A DNA stretch of 64,000 nucleotides from Ornithodoros turicata (lineage: Eukaryota; Arthropoda; Arachnida; Ixodida; Argasidae): the NCBI RefSeq assembly GCF_037126465.1, contig NC_088203.1, positions 58,235,827-58,299,826 of the forward strand. Reading direction: 5' to 3'. Of the stretch, positions 43,577-54,700 are shown piece by piece. The translations under genes and the position numbers were made by a program. Numbering within the stretch: the first letter of the stretch is position 1; each line of letters opens with the position of its first letter. The notes beneath the pieces were generated by a model. That model did no database searches, was not told the origin of the DNA, and saw nothing but the letters and a program-made list of their open reading frames with translations.

Positions 43577-43594
43577 GTGTGACCGCTGCCACCA
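43577..43594 (-). promoter_or_regulatory. Primer binding site
   Basis: TGGTGGCAGCGGTCACAC (minus) begins directly after the 5' LTR and starts with TGG, the complement of a tRNA 3' CCA end. The tRNA species could not be named from sequence alone. Confidence 0.6.
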
Positions 43595-43726
43595 TGTCGT
43601 AGTCGCGAGGATAGAAAGGCGACCGTCTCCAAGAACGGGGGGACGTTTAATAATGAAAGCCACGCGCTCAGCTCGCACATACAAGCGACGGCCATGTCCC
43701 AACCTTGTCGTCGTCTTTATATTACA
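43595..43726 (-). repeat. 5' LTR
   Basis: Same length and TG...CA ends as the 3' LTR. Near identity of the LTRs points to a fairly recent insertion. Confidence 0.9.
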
Positions 43727-43925
43727 CTTCTCTCCCCTGATTCGTTGAAAATGAGCTGGATCCGCCTATTATTTTAAAACGCTTCGCGTCTTACATAATG
43801 TGGCAAAAAAAAAGTAGGCTGATCTATCCCATTTCCAAGAAATTGGGATAGAAAACGATGTTCTTCGGAATGATGAGTGGTTAGGAACGCGTTATGTCGT
43901 GAGATTCCGTTTGTTACACCTCGGG
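43727..43925. mobile_element. MITE family A, one end missing
   Basis: Begins TCTCTCCCCTGATTCGTTGA and ends with AAAACGATGTTCTTCGGAAT, GATGAGTGGTTAGGAACGCG. The reference copies (for example 49225-49480) have a further left third that is absent here, exactly at the LTR border. Confidence 0.6.
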
Positions 43926-44139
43926 AATAACACGCCACGAACCAATCAAGCAGCCATCTTTTTTAACAGTGTGTGAAGAAATACTGAAGCAGCGCAGATA
44001 CGGTGTGTGTCGTAACCGCCAACCGTGTAAGAAAAAAAAAAGAACGGAAGGAGAAGAGCTTATACAAGCTAGACGTAAAATTTAACGCCGTGAACTGTAA
44101 TATGCAGAAACATACATCCATGAGCAAGGTGTTACAAAT

Positions 44140-44215
44140 CACGGCATCGACCTCGCGATTAAACTCTCCACTCATCATCATTCAAATAAAGTTGTCGTTT
44201 GTTAAACATCACGCT
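44140..44215 (+). repeat. SINE-like 3' end
   Basis: CTCATCATCATTC followed by AAATAAAGTTGTCGTTTG, the same kind of end as at 52600-52645. Confidence 0.45.
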
Positions 44216-45349
44216 AACCAGAGACCCTAACACAATTATCTTTTTTTTAAAAAAAAGCGCCATCACCAAATAGCACGGACACGAAAAGTGACAGCGCACC
44301 CCGTCGACAACCCGCTCTCACCGCAGAGGCCACCATGAACCCATACGAAAACTATCCCACCTTCGAAGTCCAAGGCCGTGTGTCTTTCCCCGACGGCCGT
44401 ACATCCTCTTCCAAAAGTGACAGGCCCAATTTAGAATTCACGTACTCTATTACAGAACAGATACGACAGCGATGAAAAACTGCGGAAGCATCCATTCATC
44501 CATCTCTCTCACTGTCCGAAGTGAGATGGACGGGGCCAGCCCAACCGACCCCCGCGCGGCGACCGCAACAACATCACACTCGCGCGAAAGGTTAACAAAT
44601 GCTAATTGAACCGCGATCGGGAACACAGCCCAGATCGGATCGCACAGCACAGATAAAATGACATATCTCCGTCCGGACAGCTTGTCATTCCCTCCAGGAA
44701 TAACGGAAATAAAAAGGCGAGGGAAAAAAAAACGAAACCAATCCTGTCGAACAGGAGGTGCCGCTCAAAATAATGCTACCACCTCTCTCCCCTCCTCGCC
44801 TGTCGCTCTACGGAAATTAATGGTTTCAAGCGGCAACCTGTGGCTGCCATGAACCACCATTTGTCACTGTTCCACATCGCAGTTTCTCCTGTATACCCCA
44901 GCAGTATAGAGGGCTCGCCAAACACAAATTCGTGCCACGCGCCTAATATATGTAACACTGCTTCTCCTCGCTTCTGTAACGTGTCTATTGTGAGAGCGAC
45001 GAGTAAATACTACGGGAGCCTTTTGTGAAAACCATTCACGTTGTGCGCACTCTGTGTATGGCACCGTATAACAGAGGAAAAAGGTGACGGGAACATATAG
45101 AGCGGCGCCGCTTTACGAGTGCCTCGTCGCAAAATGTCATTTTGATTTTGCTGTTCGTAATACGTTTGAGTAAAACTACTTTTATGTTTTTAAATAGTGT
45201 TCGTAAGGGTAGTCGTCCCACTCATGGATAAAGGCAGTGTGTGTGAAGTGTGACCAAAATGCTCGAATATTTCACATGCTGCGATATTCGAGCCGTTATA
45301 ACTGAGCGTGATGCACGATGCAAAATACAACGTTTCGGACTGCATTCTG
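44216..45349. other. No gene seen (1.1 kb)
   Basis: Short frames only, no domains. Confidence 0.4.
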
Positions 45350-45805
45350 ACAAGAGAGCTTCAACCCATAACAAGCTGAAGACCAGCATTACAAATATTG
45401 ATAGCGTTATCATTCCTGATTTCTGAAAAGCGCGGGGCACATGCCTTTTTGTGACAAATAACGTAAGCGCGTATAGGGTCAAGGAAAGGCATGGAACCCT
45501 CGATTTCAACAAATAAACGGATATAACGATGCCAATCCGTATGGTGATTGGCTATGAGGTGAGGAATCATACGGAGCAATATCAAAATAATATATAATAC
45601 TATGATATAACCTTTGCACTCCCGATTCTGTGAAAATCGGAGTCGTGCAACCGTTTTGGGAGACTTTGCATTTACGTTAATCGTTACGGGCGGACACCAC
45701 ACACTGTCCAGAAATCGCGACCGATAAGTGATAACGGCATGATTCTGTCGCAGAGGCCAGCCTTGAGCTTATCGTATGGCAAGGTTCCTTTTTAAAGTGT
45801 ACGCC
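45350..45805. mobile_element. MITE family A, long copy
   Basis: The left end (GAGAGCTTCAACCCATAACAAG) and right end (CTTGAGCTTATCGTATGGCAA then TTTTTAAAGTGTAC) match the family termini in opposite orientation. TGCCTTTTTGTGACAAATAACG and CCGTTTTGGGAGACTTTGCA mark the inner arms. About 200 bp of extra sequence lies between the arms. Confidence 0.55.
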
Positions 45806-45928
45806 CTTTCGCAGCGCTTAATAGTGTCCAAAACGACAGAAAAAGGCGCGCGCACATCCTATTTCGAACAAATCAGAGAAGAGAACCGGTGATAACATAC
45901 ATAATGGCGATTAACTCTGACCGTCTTA

Positions 45929-46392
45929 AGGCCTGCTCCGACATATAGCGATTTGCTATACAGCGCTAGAATATAGCGCTATATTTCCCCCCTCAGTGCT
46001 CCAAACCGCTAAAAAATAGCACTTGCGGAGTTGAGCTCTTCGAGAACTTTTTCAGCACTAGATTCGTGTTAGCCAATCAGGAGCTCCTTCAGCGATGACG
46101 TCGCGTAAGTCGTGAAGTTGTTTTCCTACCGCATTTCACCGCACGGCGACCGCATTGGAACCGGTGAGATTGTCATCCAAAACGTGTGTGTAATTTTCTG
46201 TTTAGTCAATTGATGCAACTTGTTCGTCCGCATGCTGTCGAACTCCGGAAGCGCCATCATGGAAGACACCGGAAACGACAACCGAACTTCCGCTAAATTA
46301 TAGCGCCGCTTTGCAAGTGAGAACCGTCCGATGACAGTGAGCGCTGTTTTTGCGCGCTATAGTAGTGCGCCGCTATATGTCGGAACAGGCCT
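45929..46392. mobile_element. PIF/Harbinger-type MITE, 464 bp, TTA target
   Basis: Termini AGGCCTGCTCCGACATATAG and its complement (right end CTATATGTCGGAACAGGCCT) pair over about 22 bp with one mismatch, flanked by TTA at 45926-45928 and 46393-46395. A 3-bp TWA duplication and AGGCCTGTTC-type ends fit PIF/Harbinger. The interior has ATAGCGC/GCGCTAT repeats and no ORF. Confidence 0.82.
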
Positions 46393-46395
46393 TTA

Positions 46396-47224
46396 CGCGA
46401 CGAGTTTGTTTTTCGAGTGCAGTGCTTATTAAGGTACGACCCCCCCCTTCCTTACACCCCCCCCACTACTACTGATAACAAAAAATATCGTCTTATCGTT
46501 TCTCTCCCGGTCATCATCGCGTTGCGAGGGCCTCCGGAACTTTACTTACAAGCGAGAGACACGATAGGCAATTGGTCTCTCGTATCGTTCGGCGGCGGCT
46601 GCCCTTCAATCTCGTTCTTCCCCAAACGCCAATGTAATCGGGGCTCCGCCGCCCCGGGACATTTTCGGGGCCATCACGGACGAGGAAGGCGGCCAAATTG
46701 TTGTCCCGCCGATCGTTTCCATCCAAGGGAGAGAGGCGAGTGACAAATCACCCCCGGGGCCCTCACCTCCATCGAGCTGTCTCTGATTCCGTTTACGGTG
46801 CCATTCACTCGATGGGATTCGCATCTATGGACCAACATTCCTTTCCAATGCAGTGGAAACTAGCCGTGCCACGTTCGTGCCACTTGTGTATCTGTGTGCG
46901 AGGCTAAAGTAATGGCCCTTCGCAGCGCTAGAGGGCATCGTATCACGTGCTCTCTCCTGATCCTCAAGCGGGAGGGCAGCAGTCAAAATGTCGCTTTCTT
47001 TTTTACCCATCTTTTCTTTTTTTTGGCGAGCGTTATATTGAGACTAGGGAGGAAGGAATTTAATTGAAAGCGCCTCGTTCCTGAAAGTGGGGGGTCACGG
47101 AGGGTATCTTTGTGTATGAAATATACACGCAAGATTTTTCCTGCAGAGGCGACAACGAACCTGACGTCTCGAATCGGGAGTGAACGCTGTCAAATGTGAT
47201 ACACGAGTTCCGGAAGAGTAACGT
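46396..47224. other. No gene seen; C-runs
   Basis: Homopolymer C near 46440-46470. Frames at 46417-46743 and 46606-46824 lie on opposite strands of the same GC-rich DNA. No domain. Confidence 0.4.
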
Positions 47225-47470
47225 GATTCTGGCACAACCTGAAGGTAGAGCTTTATTACGTAACAAATCCTCTAGCTAACCATCGTCCCGAATGGTATGG
47301 GTCTCTCTCCCCTGATTGGCTGAAAATTCGAGATGCACGCCTTTTTTGGGACACTTTGCGTTTCTGTTCATGATCACAAAAAGGAGTACGCCCCGCTTTT
47401 CCCTTAAGCCTGGAGTGATAATGCTGTCCGCGTGTCAAGTGGTTTCTGACAAATGGTATAGTTGGAAATC
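47225..47470. mobile_element. MITE family A copy
   Basis: Contains TCTAGCTAACCATCGTCCCG, TCTCTCCCCTGATTGGCTGA, CACGCCTTTTTTGGGACACT and the inverted half ATCACAAAAAGGAGTACGCC. Confidence 0.6.
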
Positions 47471-47659
47471 GGAGGTGTGCGACTTTTTATGATACTGTGA
47501 GTTCATTTAATGGTCACAGAAAGAGGAAAGAGGAAGAGGTCAAGAAGAGGAAAGAGGAAACCTGGAGTGACTCGGTGTCACTTCTTTCAAGTGGTCGTCC
47601 TCGATCACGTAGGGTGAAGTTCTTTTCTCAGAGTGCAGGATCACAGAAACGATGCGATC

Positions 47660-47897
47660 CACAAAACAGCTTCACCGCATAGCACGCTGACAACCAACCA
47701 TCATCTCGAATGAAAACGTTCTCTCCATTGATTTCATGAAAGCGGAAGGCGCACGCCATTTTTGTGGCAATTATGAACTGCATAATGCCAGAAAAATGGC
47801 GTACGCTCCCCCCCCCCCCCCCGTTTTCAACAAATCAGTGAAAAGAGCAATGGCTATAGGCGCGTGCTATTTGATGAAGTTCATTTTTAAGAATGTA
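47660..47897. mobile_element. MITE family A copy, nearly complete palindrome
   Basis: Left end CTTCACCGCATAGCACGCTG, right end GCGCGTGCTATTTGATGAAG then TTCATTTTTAAGA. Inner arms are GGCGCACGCCATTTTTGTGG and AAAAATGGCGTACGC, with a C-run at 47809-47822. Confidence 0.7.
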
Positions 47898-48872
47898 CCA
47901 CGTCGTTCACACGGTATGCATTTCCTAAATACGTACCAAAATAAACACTCTCCAATATGTTTTCAGAGCAGACGCAGCGTTAAAATCCAGGCTCAGGTTA
48001 TGCTGAAACCGACCGACTTTTCAACCGCATACGACACTCGTCAACTCCCCGTCGAAAAAACCGTCGGCCGACAAAAAAAAAGCCCGACACACAGAACCCG
48101 AGAACACATCACGTCTTTCGCCACACCACGTCGCGACGCAGAGGAAAAAAAAGAAGAAAAAAACGACAACCTGTAAAAAAAATGTGCCACTCGCTCCTTG
48201 CCGTCACGCACATGGTTGCTCGCTATGACAGAGTGGCTACGACGCCATAACCCCCGTGGCAGGTATACCAGCGCAAAGTCAACCGATACTCGCGCGCGCG
48301 GCGCCCGTAATCACCCCGAGCACTCTATATCCCGTATACCCTCCAATTAACACGCGCGATCACGATCCGCTAGACGCGATGCGCAGAAAAAAAAAAAAGA
48401 AAAAAAGAAAAATAAGAGGTAACGAAACGGCAGCAAACAAAGCGGGGAAAACGGCAGAGGAGGCAACGTACAACGCGCGTTACAAGACTTTGCCGGGTCG
48501 TGATTCATGGCAGCGCGGCACATTCCAGGGTTTTCTAATAACGGAAAAGCGAACGAAGCTGACTAACCCATCACATTAAAACAGGGAGGAACAAAAAGGA
48601 AGAGCGACACGCAAAAATACGCGCAAGAGAGAGTGTGTGTATATATTGCTGGATTCCCGACATAGCCGGGGAGATGTGTTAGCGGCGAACTTTTAATTTC
48701 ATGCCAGGGCACGAAGTTCTCCCCCCTTTTTGATCTTATTCTTGTTCGATGCTGATTAGGGAAGGGATGGGCGAAAACTGGAGAGAACCCGGGGGTTATG
48801 CGAGCGAAACACAAGTTCGAACGGTGCGCGCCAAAAAGAGTAATATGCGAAGGGGAAGGTCGAGGTAACATA

Positions 48873-49075
48873 CACTCTAAAAGCAGAACTAAACGCAGAA
48901 GGCCAACTACGGCACAGAATTATACCGTTGTCGTTCGCGACGCCTTTTTGTGACAGTAAACATTTTCGCGTAAGTGCCACAAAAAGGTGTACGCCTCTTG
49001 TTTTGAACACATTACGGAGAGAACGATGCCATTCGATGGGGGATGGTTTCGTTTTCATAACGTCGTTTATTCAAA
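48873..49075. mobile_element. MITE family A copy
   Basis: Begins ACACTCTAAAAGCAGAACTA. The inner palindrome is GCGACGCCTTTTTGTGACAG / GTGCCACAAAAAGGTGTACGC, then AACGATGCCATTCGATGGGG. Confidence 0.65.
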
Positions 49076-49224
49076 AGCGAAAAGTTACCCCCTTTTGTAT
49101 CAATTAACGTACAATTATCGTCTTTTGAAGTTATCGTTACATCGAAGATCGTAATAAACGGTCTCGACAGTATATCCAGACTGGTACACAAATGTGTAGA
49201 CTTCTAGTTTTCCATAAATCCCGA

Positions 49225-49480
49225 AGCAGAACGATACACTCAGAGAACATAAGTTCACCGCCCAAGATGCTCCTAGCCAACCATCATCCCGAATAACATC
49301 GCTCTCTCCCCAGATTTGTTATAAACGGGAGGAGTACGCCTTTTTGTAACATTCATGCAGCTATCTTCAATCGCAAAAAGGCGCACGCCCCGCCGTTTAG
49401 GAGTGATGACGGTATCATTCTGCGCAGTGGGTGGCCGTCAGCGTCTTATGTGAAGTCACGTTTTAACAGTGCCTTGTCGC
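49225..49480. mobile_element. MITE family A copy
   Basis: TAAGTTCACCGCCCAAGATG, CTCCTAGCCAACCATCATCC, GTACGCCTTTTTGTAACATT and AATCGCAAAAAGGCGCACGC, followed by a diverged right arm that ends near GTGAAGTCACGTTTTAACAG. Confidence 0.65.
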
Positions 49481-51187
49481 GTTACTCTCAAACCACTAGT
49501 CTCCGTGCGCTCTTCAGCCTCGTTCCCAGTGACGACACAACAACAGGGGTGGACTGCCAAAATCGCTCTTCCCATTGGGATGAATACTGGTGGCCGCCTT
49601 CTTTAATGAGTATATGACTGACGATAACATAACGTTCTATATAACTATAGTCATCCGGTAAACATCTGAGTGGCGTATCAACGTTCAAAAGATCTAGCAA
49701 AAAGAAGATTGCTTGCTTCCGCGTGCGATATGCACAGTTGTTCACGTGAGGAGTGCTGGCCGATGCAACATCTTTTCTACACCGGTTCCCGAGCGGCCAG
49801 ACGATGAGTGGGCACGAAATGAACACCAACGGACACGAAAATGAACGAAAAACACACTGGAAAATGAAGGAACTCGGGCAAATGGCAGTCCACGCGCGCA
49901 CAGTTCCTGTGACTACCGCGGGATGGCAGCACTAATGGCGGCGGCCATTCCTTGAATCGCGTTTTTGTGTATACGACACGGAAGATCTCTGCCGCCTCAT
50001 TACACATGCAAAAAAAAAAAAAGTTTCAAACACCACAAGAAGCACATCGTACGGCAACGTTTATGAGAAACCACAACGACAATAAGGCTGCCCAGAACTC
50101 GCCCCGATGTCCCTCACAGCGCAGAGGCCCAGATATAAAAGCCACTCCGAACGTGGACTTGGTAACTGCGTTTCAGTAATAAAGTCTAGATAATCTCATT
50201 CCGAGTGAACCAGTACCACAGCCCCCGCTCTAATGGCCTGCAGCGGCTGCCGGGGCAACGCAATAAGCGCCAGCGAACCGGCCAGCAGCACAGAGGCATT
50301 CCTGGGTTGCCAGGGGTGTCAGCAAGGTACCGCTGTGCGCAACGACCGAAGGAAGGTAATATCAGGAGCCGTGCTCGTAGTCCTAACGCTCATTCCATTG
50401 CACGGTTCCTTTTCGGCGTTAATTTTTTTCTTCTTCTCTTATATATGAGTACAACGCAAGATATCGAGTCACGAAAAATATGAGCCTCATAGGATAAACG
50501 AAAAGGCAGCTTGTATTTGAGACACCAATTACAAGGACGTCGCAGTAACAAAACCTGTGACCTTCTGCTGGAACCGTTCCGGATGACAAGGAGGTCGACT
50601 TGACTCAAAGGAAGAAGTGATTCTCAAATGAGTATACAAACATTTTAAATTCGCCCCTTTTTTTTAATGAACTTATTAACATCATCGCCAGCGATTCATG
50701 CTTGTAATATTGCTGACGCTATAGTCCGGGTTGCCAGGAGAGCACACAACTTTGGTTGAAGGTTCGGGGCCAGGTTATTAGGGAAAGATAGCTACATTCT
50801 AAGAAAAAGAAAAAAAAAAGAAAAAAGAAGCAAATAGGGGGAGGGGGAGGGGGGCAAGCGCAGCTTCTATAGTCCTTCTGTACTACAATTACTCTTCATT
50901 TTATAGTCCCGTCCACTTGGAATTTACTCAAATCAATGACACTGAAGCTTTCTATCGTTTAATATGTACTTAAAATATACAAACATTCGCGTGGTGGACC
51001 ACGCTTTATCAGGTACAGGATGAAATGGTGAACTCGCACAAGTATACTATATACATGGACGCGAGGGAGAAGGAGAGAGATATCAGGAAGAGGGCAAGAA
51101 CGCGAGGGTTGAATAACAAGAGAGGTCCTTCCTTCCATCTGTGCTACACTCTTCTTGTCTGTTTAACGAAATCGTAAGACATTCTAC
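49481..51187. other. No gene seen (1.7 kb)
   Basis: Purine-rich tracts (50800-50855) and AG-rich DNA near 51060. Frames on both strands without domains. Confidence 0.4.
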
Positions 51188-51432
51188 ACACTCTCTCTCT
51201 CTAAAGAAAAAGGGGGTGCTTTAACTCATGTTACTTGCCACACGTATCACTCCCTTTTCGAGAGTACAATTACTCCCACAAAAGGAGTCTCCCCACTCCC
51301 TTCAGGAAGTGAGGAGACCCCTTAACTCCCTACTGGAGAGTAATTGTACACTCCAAAGGGAGTGATATATGTGGCAGGGGTGCACTCCCCCAAAAAAGTA
51401 GTTACTGCACACCCGTTTTTTAGAAAGAGTGT
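51188..51432. mobile_element. Fold-back MITE, 245 bp
   Basis: Ends ACACTCTCTCTCTC..AAAAAGGGGGTGC and GCACACCCGTTTTTTAGAAAG then AGTGT pair. Inner arms CACTCCCTTTTCGAGAGTAC and GTACACTCCAAAGGGAGTG pair around CTCCCTTCAGGAAGTGAGGAG. No coding capacity. The ends resemble ACACTCTT-type MITEs. Confidence 0.7.
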
Positions 51433-53906
51433 AATCGGCCTCTGCATTGTTTTACTCAGCACTGGCCGTTGAATGCGTCAAGTATCAGGCGTCATATTCA
51501 TCAGTCATCACCACGCGAAAGCTTGTGCATATTAAACTTGGAAAGCTTCAGGGGTCATTCTTTTGAGTGTTCTACAGCCATCTTGGACTTGACTCACCCT
51601 TAATTCTCCTCCGCGCTCACCCTATTACCTGCTCTGCTGAAATTTACTCATCAGCATTGCAAATAGTCCCTGTTACTCCTCAGCATTGCAAATAGTCCCT
51701 ATAGGCTTCGCATAAACTTCGTATATATGACTAAATTTAAGATTTTTTTTCTTTGAGTGTACACTTCACAGGAAGAGAGGCGGGATAATGCTTCTACAAC
51801 ACGTCGTGGGTGACAACTAATACATCGATATCAGTTTGTCTATACAATTCGATTGCAAACAAATGCATCGGCGACGCAAGAAAAAAAAGAAAAAGACCGC
51901 GTCTTCCAAACTTTAGCCGAGACTATCGCCCATAGTGTTCCAGTTGGTTTTACCACCGCACACACAGACTACAGTTCCACACAAAGCTCACTCCTTTCTT
52001 TCCCACCTCGCGAAATAAGCAACGTCTGCAGCCGTTCCCCAAGCAAAGTACACAAACAGAAAGGGGCAGTAGCAGAAAAGGAAGTGATCTGAAACTAGTC
52101 GGGAGGGACAGTGGAGAGGCTAATTACAGCAGCAGTTCCCGCAGGGAAGAAGCAGTAGTAGTAGTAGCACCGAGACACAGGAAGAATCACTGGTGCAGAA
52201 GATGAGCAAAGCAGGAGGAAGCCCGCCCGACGACGCCCTCGGGACCCACACTGTGTTGTGGCAGCTAAGCGCGCAGCGTCTCTACGAGCTATCCTTGTGC
52301 GGCTTCCACGTGGAGAGGAAGTAATGTCACCCAATGGAAGAAACGTCGATATGTGGCTTGAGGGTTTCTAGTCTAGCGGTGTTCACGTGTATATAGTAGC
52401 CGTGAATATAAAAACACTTGTTCTGCAATCAATTAAGGAGCAGAGCATAAAAGAATATGCCAGCGGGCTAGTGTATATGGACACGAAGTGGTCAACATGG
52501 CCCTGAGTTTGAGGTTAAGACAAGGGAACGAACAACCATTACCAAACACACGACTCCGGTCATGTTCAGCGATGGGGCACGATATCGCCCTTGGCGATGA
52601 AACTCCTCAATCACCATCATCATCTAATAAAGTTGTTGCTGTTGTCAAGGCCATGTCCAGTGTTGTATGTTTTGTTTGTTTGTTCGCCCCCTTGTCAACT
52701 CAAGGATATGTTGACCACGTGATACATCGTTCGAATTCCCTTTGTGTGTGCGTGTGTTTGTTTGCTTGTGTGTTTATGTTTGTTTGTTTGTTTGGGTGTG
52801 TGTGTTTTTCCAAACACATTTTTCACGATTTCCACGAGGAGCTCATCTTATATTGAGATTTACACGGTATATTCATCACGAGACAGAGCGTGTAGTTGCA
52901 AGACAAGTAAAACTTGGCATTACTCCAACATCCTCTATACGAAGGTCCGGTATATACATTTGTCACTTTTCCTCAAAGATTACTTTGTTCTAACCTAAGC
53001 GCATCTTGCCACAGGGCGCAGCGTACTAGTATAGGCGCCACAGCTACCGCACTTGTTCTCGACGTGCAATAACGGCATTTAGCACCATATTTCCACCAGG
53101 AGAGTGTTTAACACAAAACTGCCAACCCCATCTCGAAGCAATAAACATCTCGGATGCACTCAACCACTTACAAACCGCCATAATCTGATCAAACAACGCG
53201 ATCAGCATCCTCTCCCGATCCAGATCCTCTCCACTTCTGTAATCAAGCAGTACATCAAAACAGCGAAGTCATAACCATTCTCGAAGCACGCAGATAACAA
53301 ACTCCTCGTTCATAACTTATTCACCGCATGTACTATCCCGCTCGGATATCTCTCGAAACGCAATCTATTGAACGCTGAAAGAAGAAAAACACTGGGGGCC
53401 GTTGCAATAACAAGGAGAGAGCCGCGACACAAGAACAAGAGAGAGAAAATGACTGGAGTTAGAGAGACCGCAAAAGGCCAGGAAACAGCGAAGCTCGATC
53501 ATCGGCGCTATGTGTCCCGCGTGGCCCTTTTGGGTAACTTTCCCCCCAGCCCACCCACCCTTTTCCCTCCGACACTATGCCTCCTGGACCAGAAGTAACA
53601 GCGGCGGGAAAATCTCTGAAAAGGCCAGTATAGCCCGAGGGGGAAAAGCAAATATCGAGAGACGAAACGAAATCGTCTTATTTCGGCTCCTTCTCCTTGC
53701 TGGGTGTTCGGGACTGGCTGGAATCAGTTTTTGTCTGCCTTGATGCTCAAGCTGCTTGAGGTATTCGGAAGGGAAGAAAAAGGGAATAATGTTTCGAGGT
53801 TTGCCGCAGGTTACGGAGCCATTTCGCAGACACGGTATCTTGAATTCAACACAATCAGTGCAGTTCGCCATCGACCGAAGTAGATAATGAACGAGATGGA
53901 ATAACC
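51433..53906. other. No gene seen (2.5 kb); small repeats
   Basis: A unit CAGCATTGCAAATAGTCCCT is duplicated at about 51653-51700. A SINE-like end with AATAAAGTTGTTGCTGTTG lies at 52600-52645. A GT/TTTG-rich low-complexity tract lies at 52740-52810. No supported coding region. Confidence 0.45.
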
Positions 53907-54190
53907 GGCAGCATGGTCGAGTGGTGGTGGCCAAGGCTGTGCTGAACACAAGTGAGGTGGTGGGTTCGAATCCTGCCACCGGCTGTGCTGTGTGAGGTTC
54001 TCCCTGGGTTTTCCGGCAGACTTTCCAGCCGGATGTCGGCACAGTTCCCCCTGAAGTCGGCCCAAGACGAAACACTAACCCTCCTGTAACCCCACTCCTT
54101 CCTGCTGTTCCGGGTCTCTCCATCTGTTCGCATCTGTACGCCGCTCACAGACACAGTTGCCTCGCGGCGCTGGTACGGAATAAAATAAAT
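53907..54190 (+). mobile_element. Ruka-type tRNA-derived SINE, full length
   Basis: A tRNA-like head with box A TGGTCGAGTGG (53914-53924) and box B GGTTCGAATCC (53963-53973), the RNA polymerase III promoter elements. The body has TTCTCCCTGGGTTTTCCGGC, GATGTCGGCACAGTTCCCCC and CGCCGCTCACAGACACAGTT, and the 3' end GGAATAAAATAAATG. The head resembles tRNA-Ser, as described for tick Ruka SINEs. Confidence 0.82.
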
Positions 54191-54661
54191 GGAACGGAAT
54201 GTACGATACATGTCGGGACAATATGCGCGACGCTTCTGCGATAAGATAATGGGTTGTTCATCAGCATCGGCGAAGTTTTCAGCTGCGTAATGCTGCGGAA
54301 CCTAGCGTACCTATAGCGCAATGCTTTGCACGTTGTCGGGAGATAGAATGGCTGAAAACACAAAACAGACTTTGCTCACCGACTCAAAAAGCATCGCGTC
54401 ACATCGGACTTAATCGCAAAGGAGATAAGTACGCTTCCTGCCAGCGTATCTCAGCTCACTCCCCTTACTTGGCACATTCAACGGCTGCATGAAGCATCGA
54501 GCATATATAAAGGTGTACAAGGCTTCATATATTTGCGAGCGAATGGCAAGGACTGCCGACATTGAAACTACTCCACTACAGTTTTGGTTGGCACCACTGT
54601 CATATTTCTTCTTCGTGTATTCAAGGGGTGTCAATAATGAACATTTTCAAGAACCCAAGCC

Positions 54662-54700
<39 letters not shown>

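Larger units (their letters stand above)
39394..43726 (-). mobile_element. Ty3/gypsy-type LTR retrotransposon, 4,333 bp
   Basis: Two 132-bp LTRs (39394-39525 and 43595-43726), each TG...CA on the minus strand, differ at only a few positions. A polypurine tract and a primer binding site sit directly inside them. Between lie gag with zinc knuckles, protease, reverse transcriptase, RNase H and integrase in the Ty3/gypsy order. No env-like ORF is present. Three frameshifts lie in pol. The short LTRs and two knuckles suggest the Mag-like branch, as an inference. Flanks are CTTCC (39389-39393) and CTTCT (43727-43731), at best a 4-of-5 duplication. Confidence 0.92.

Noticed and set aside
43150..43695. 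181-codon minus frame starting in the LTR
   Set aside because: It is a shadow of the gag frame; the neighbouring frame has the recognisable gag and zinc-knuckle sequence.
52740..52810. Cys/Val-rich small proteins in the GT-rich tract
   Set aside because: Low-complexity translation of a GT/TTTG repeat; no coding evidence.
53907..53980. Functional tRNA gene
   Set aside because: Boxes A and B are present, but the cloverleaf is not convincing and the segment continues into a known type of SINE body.
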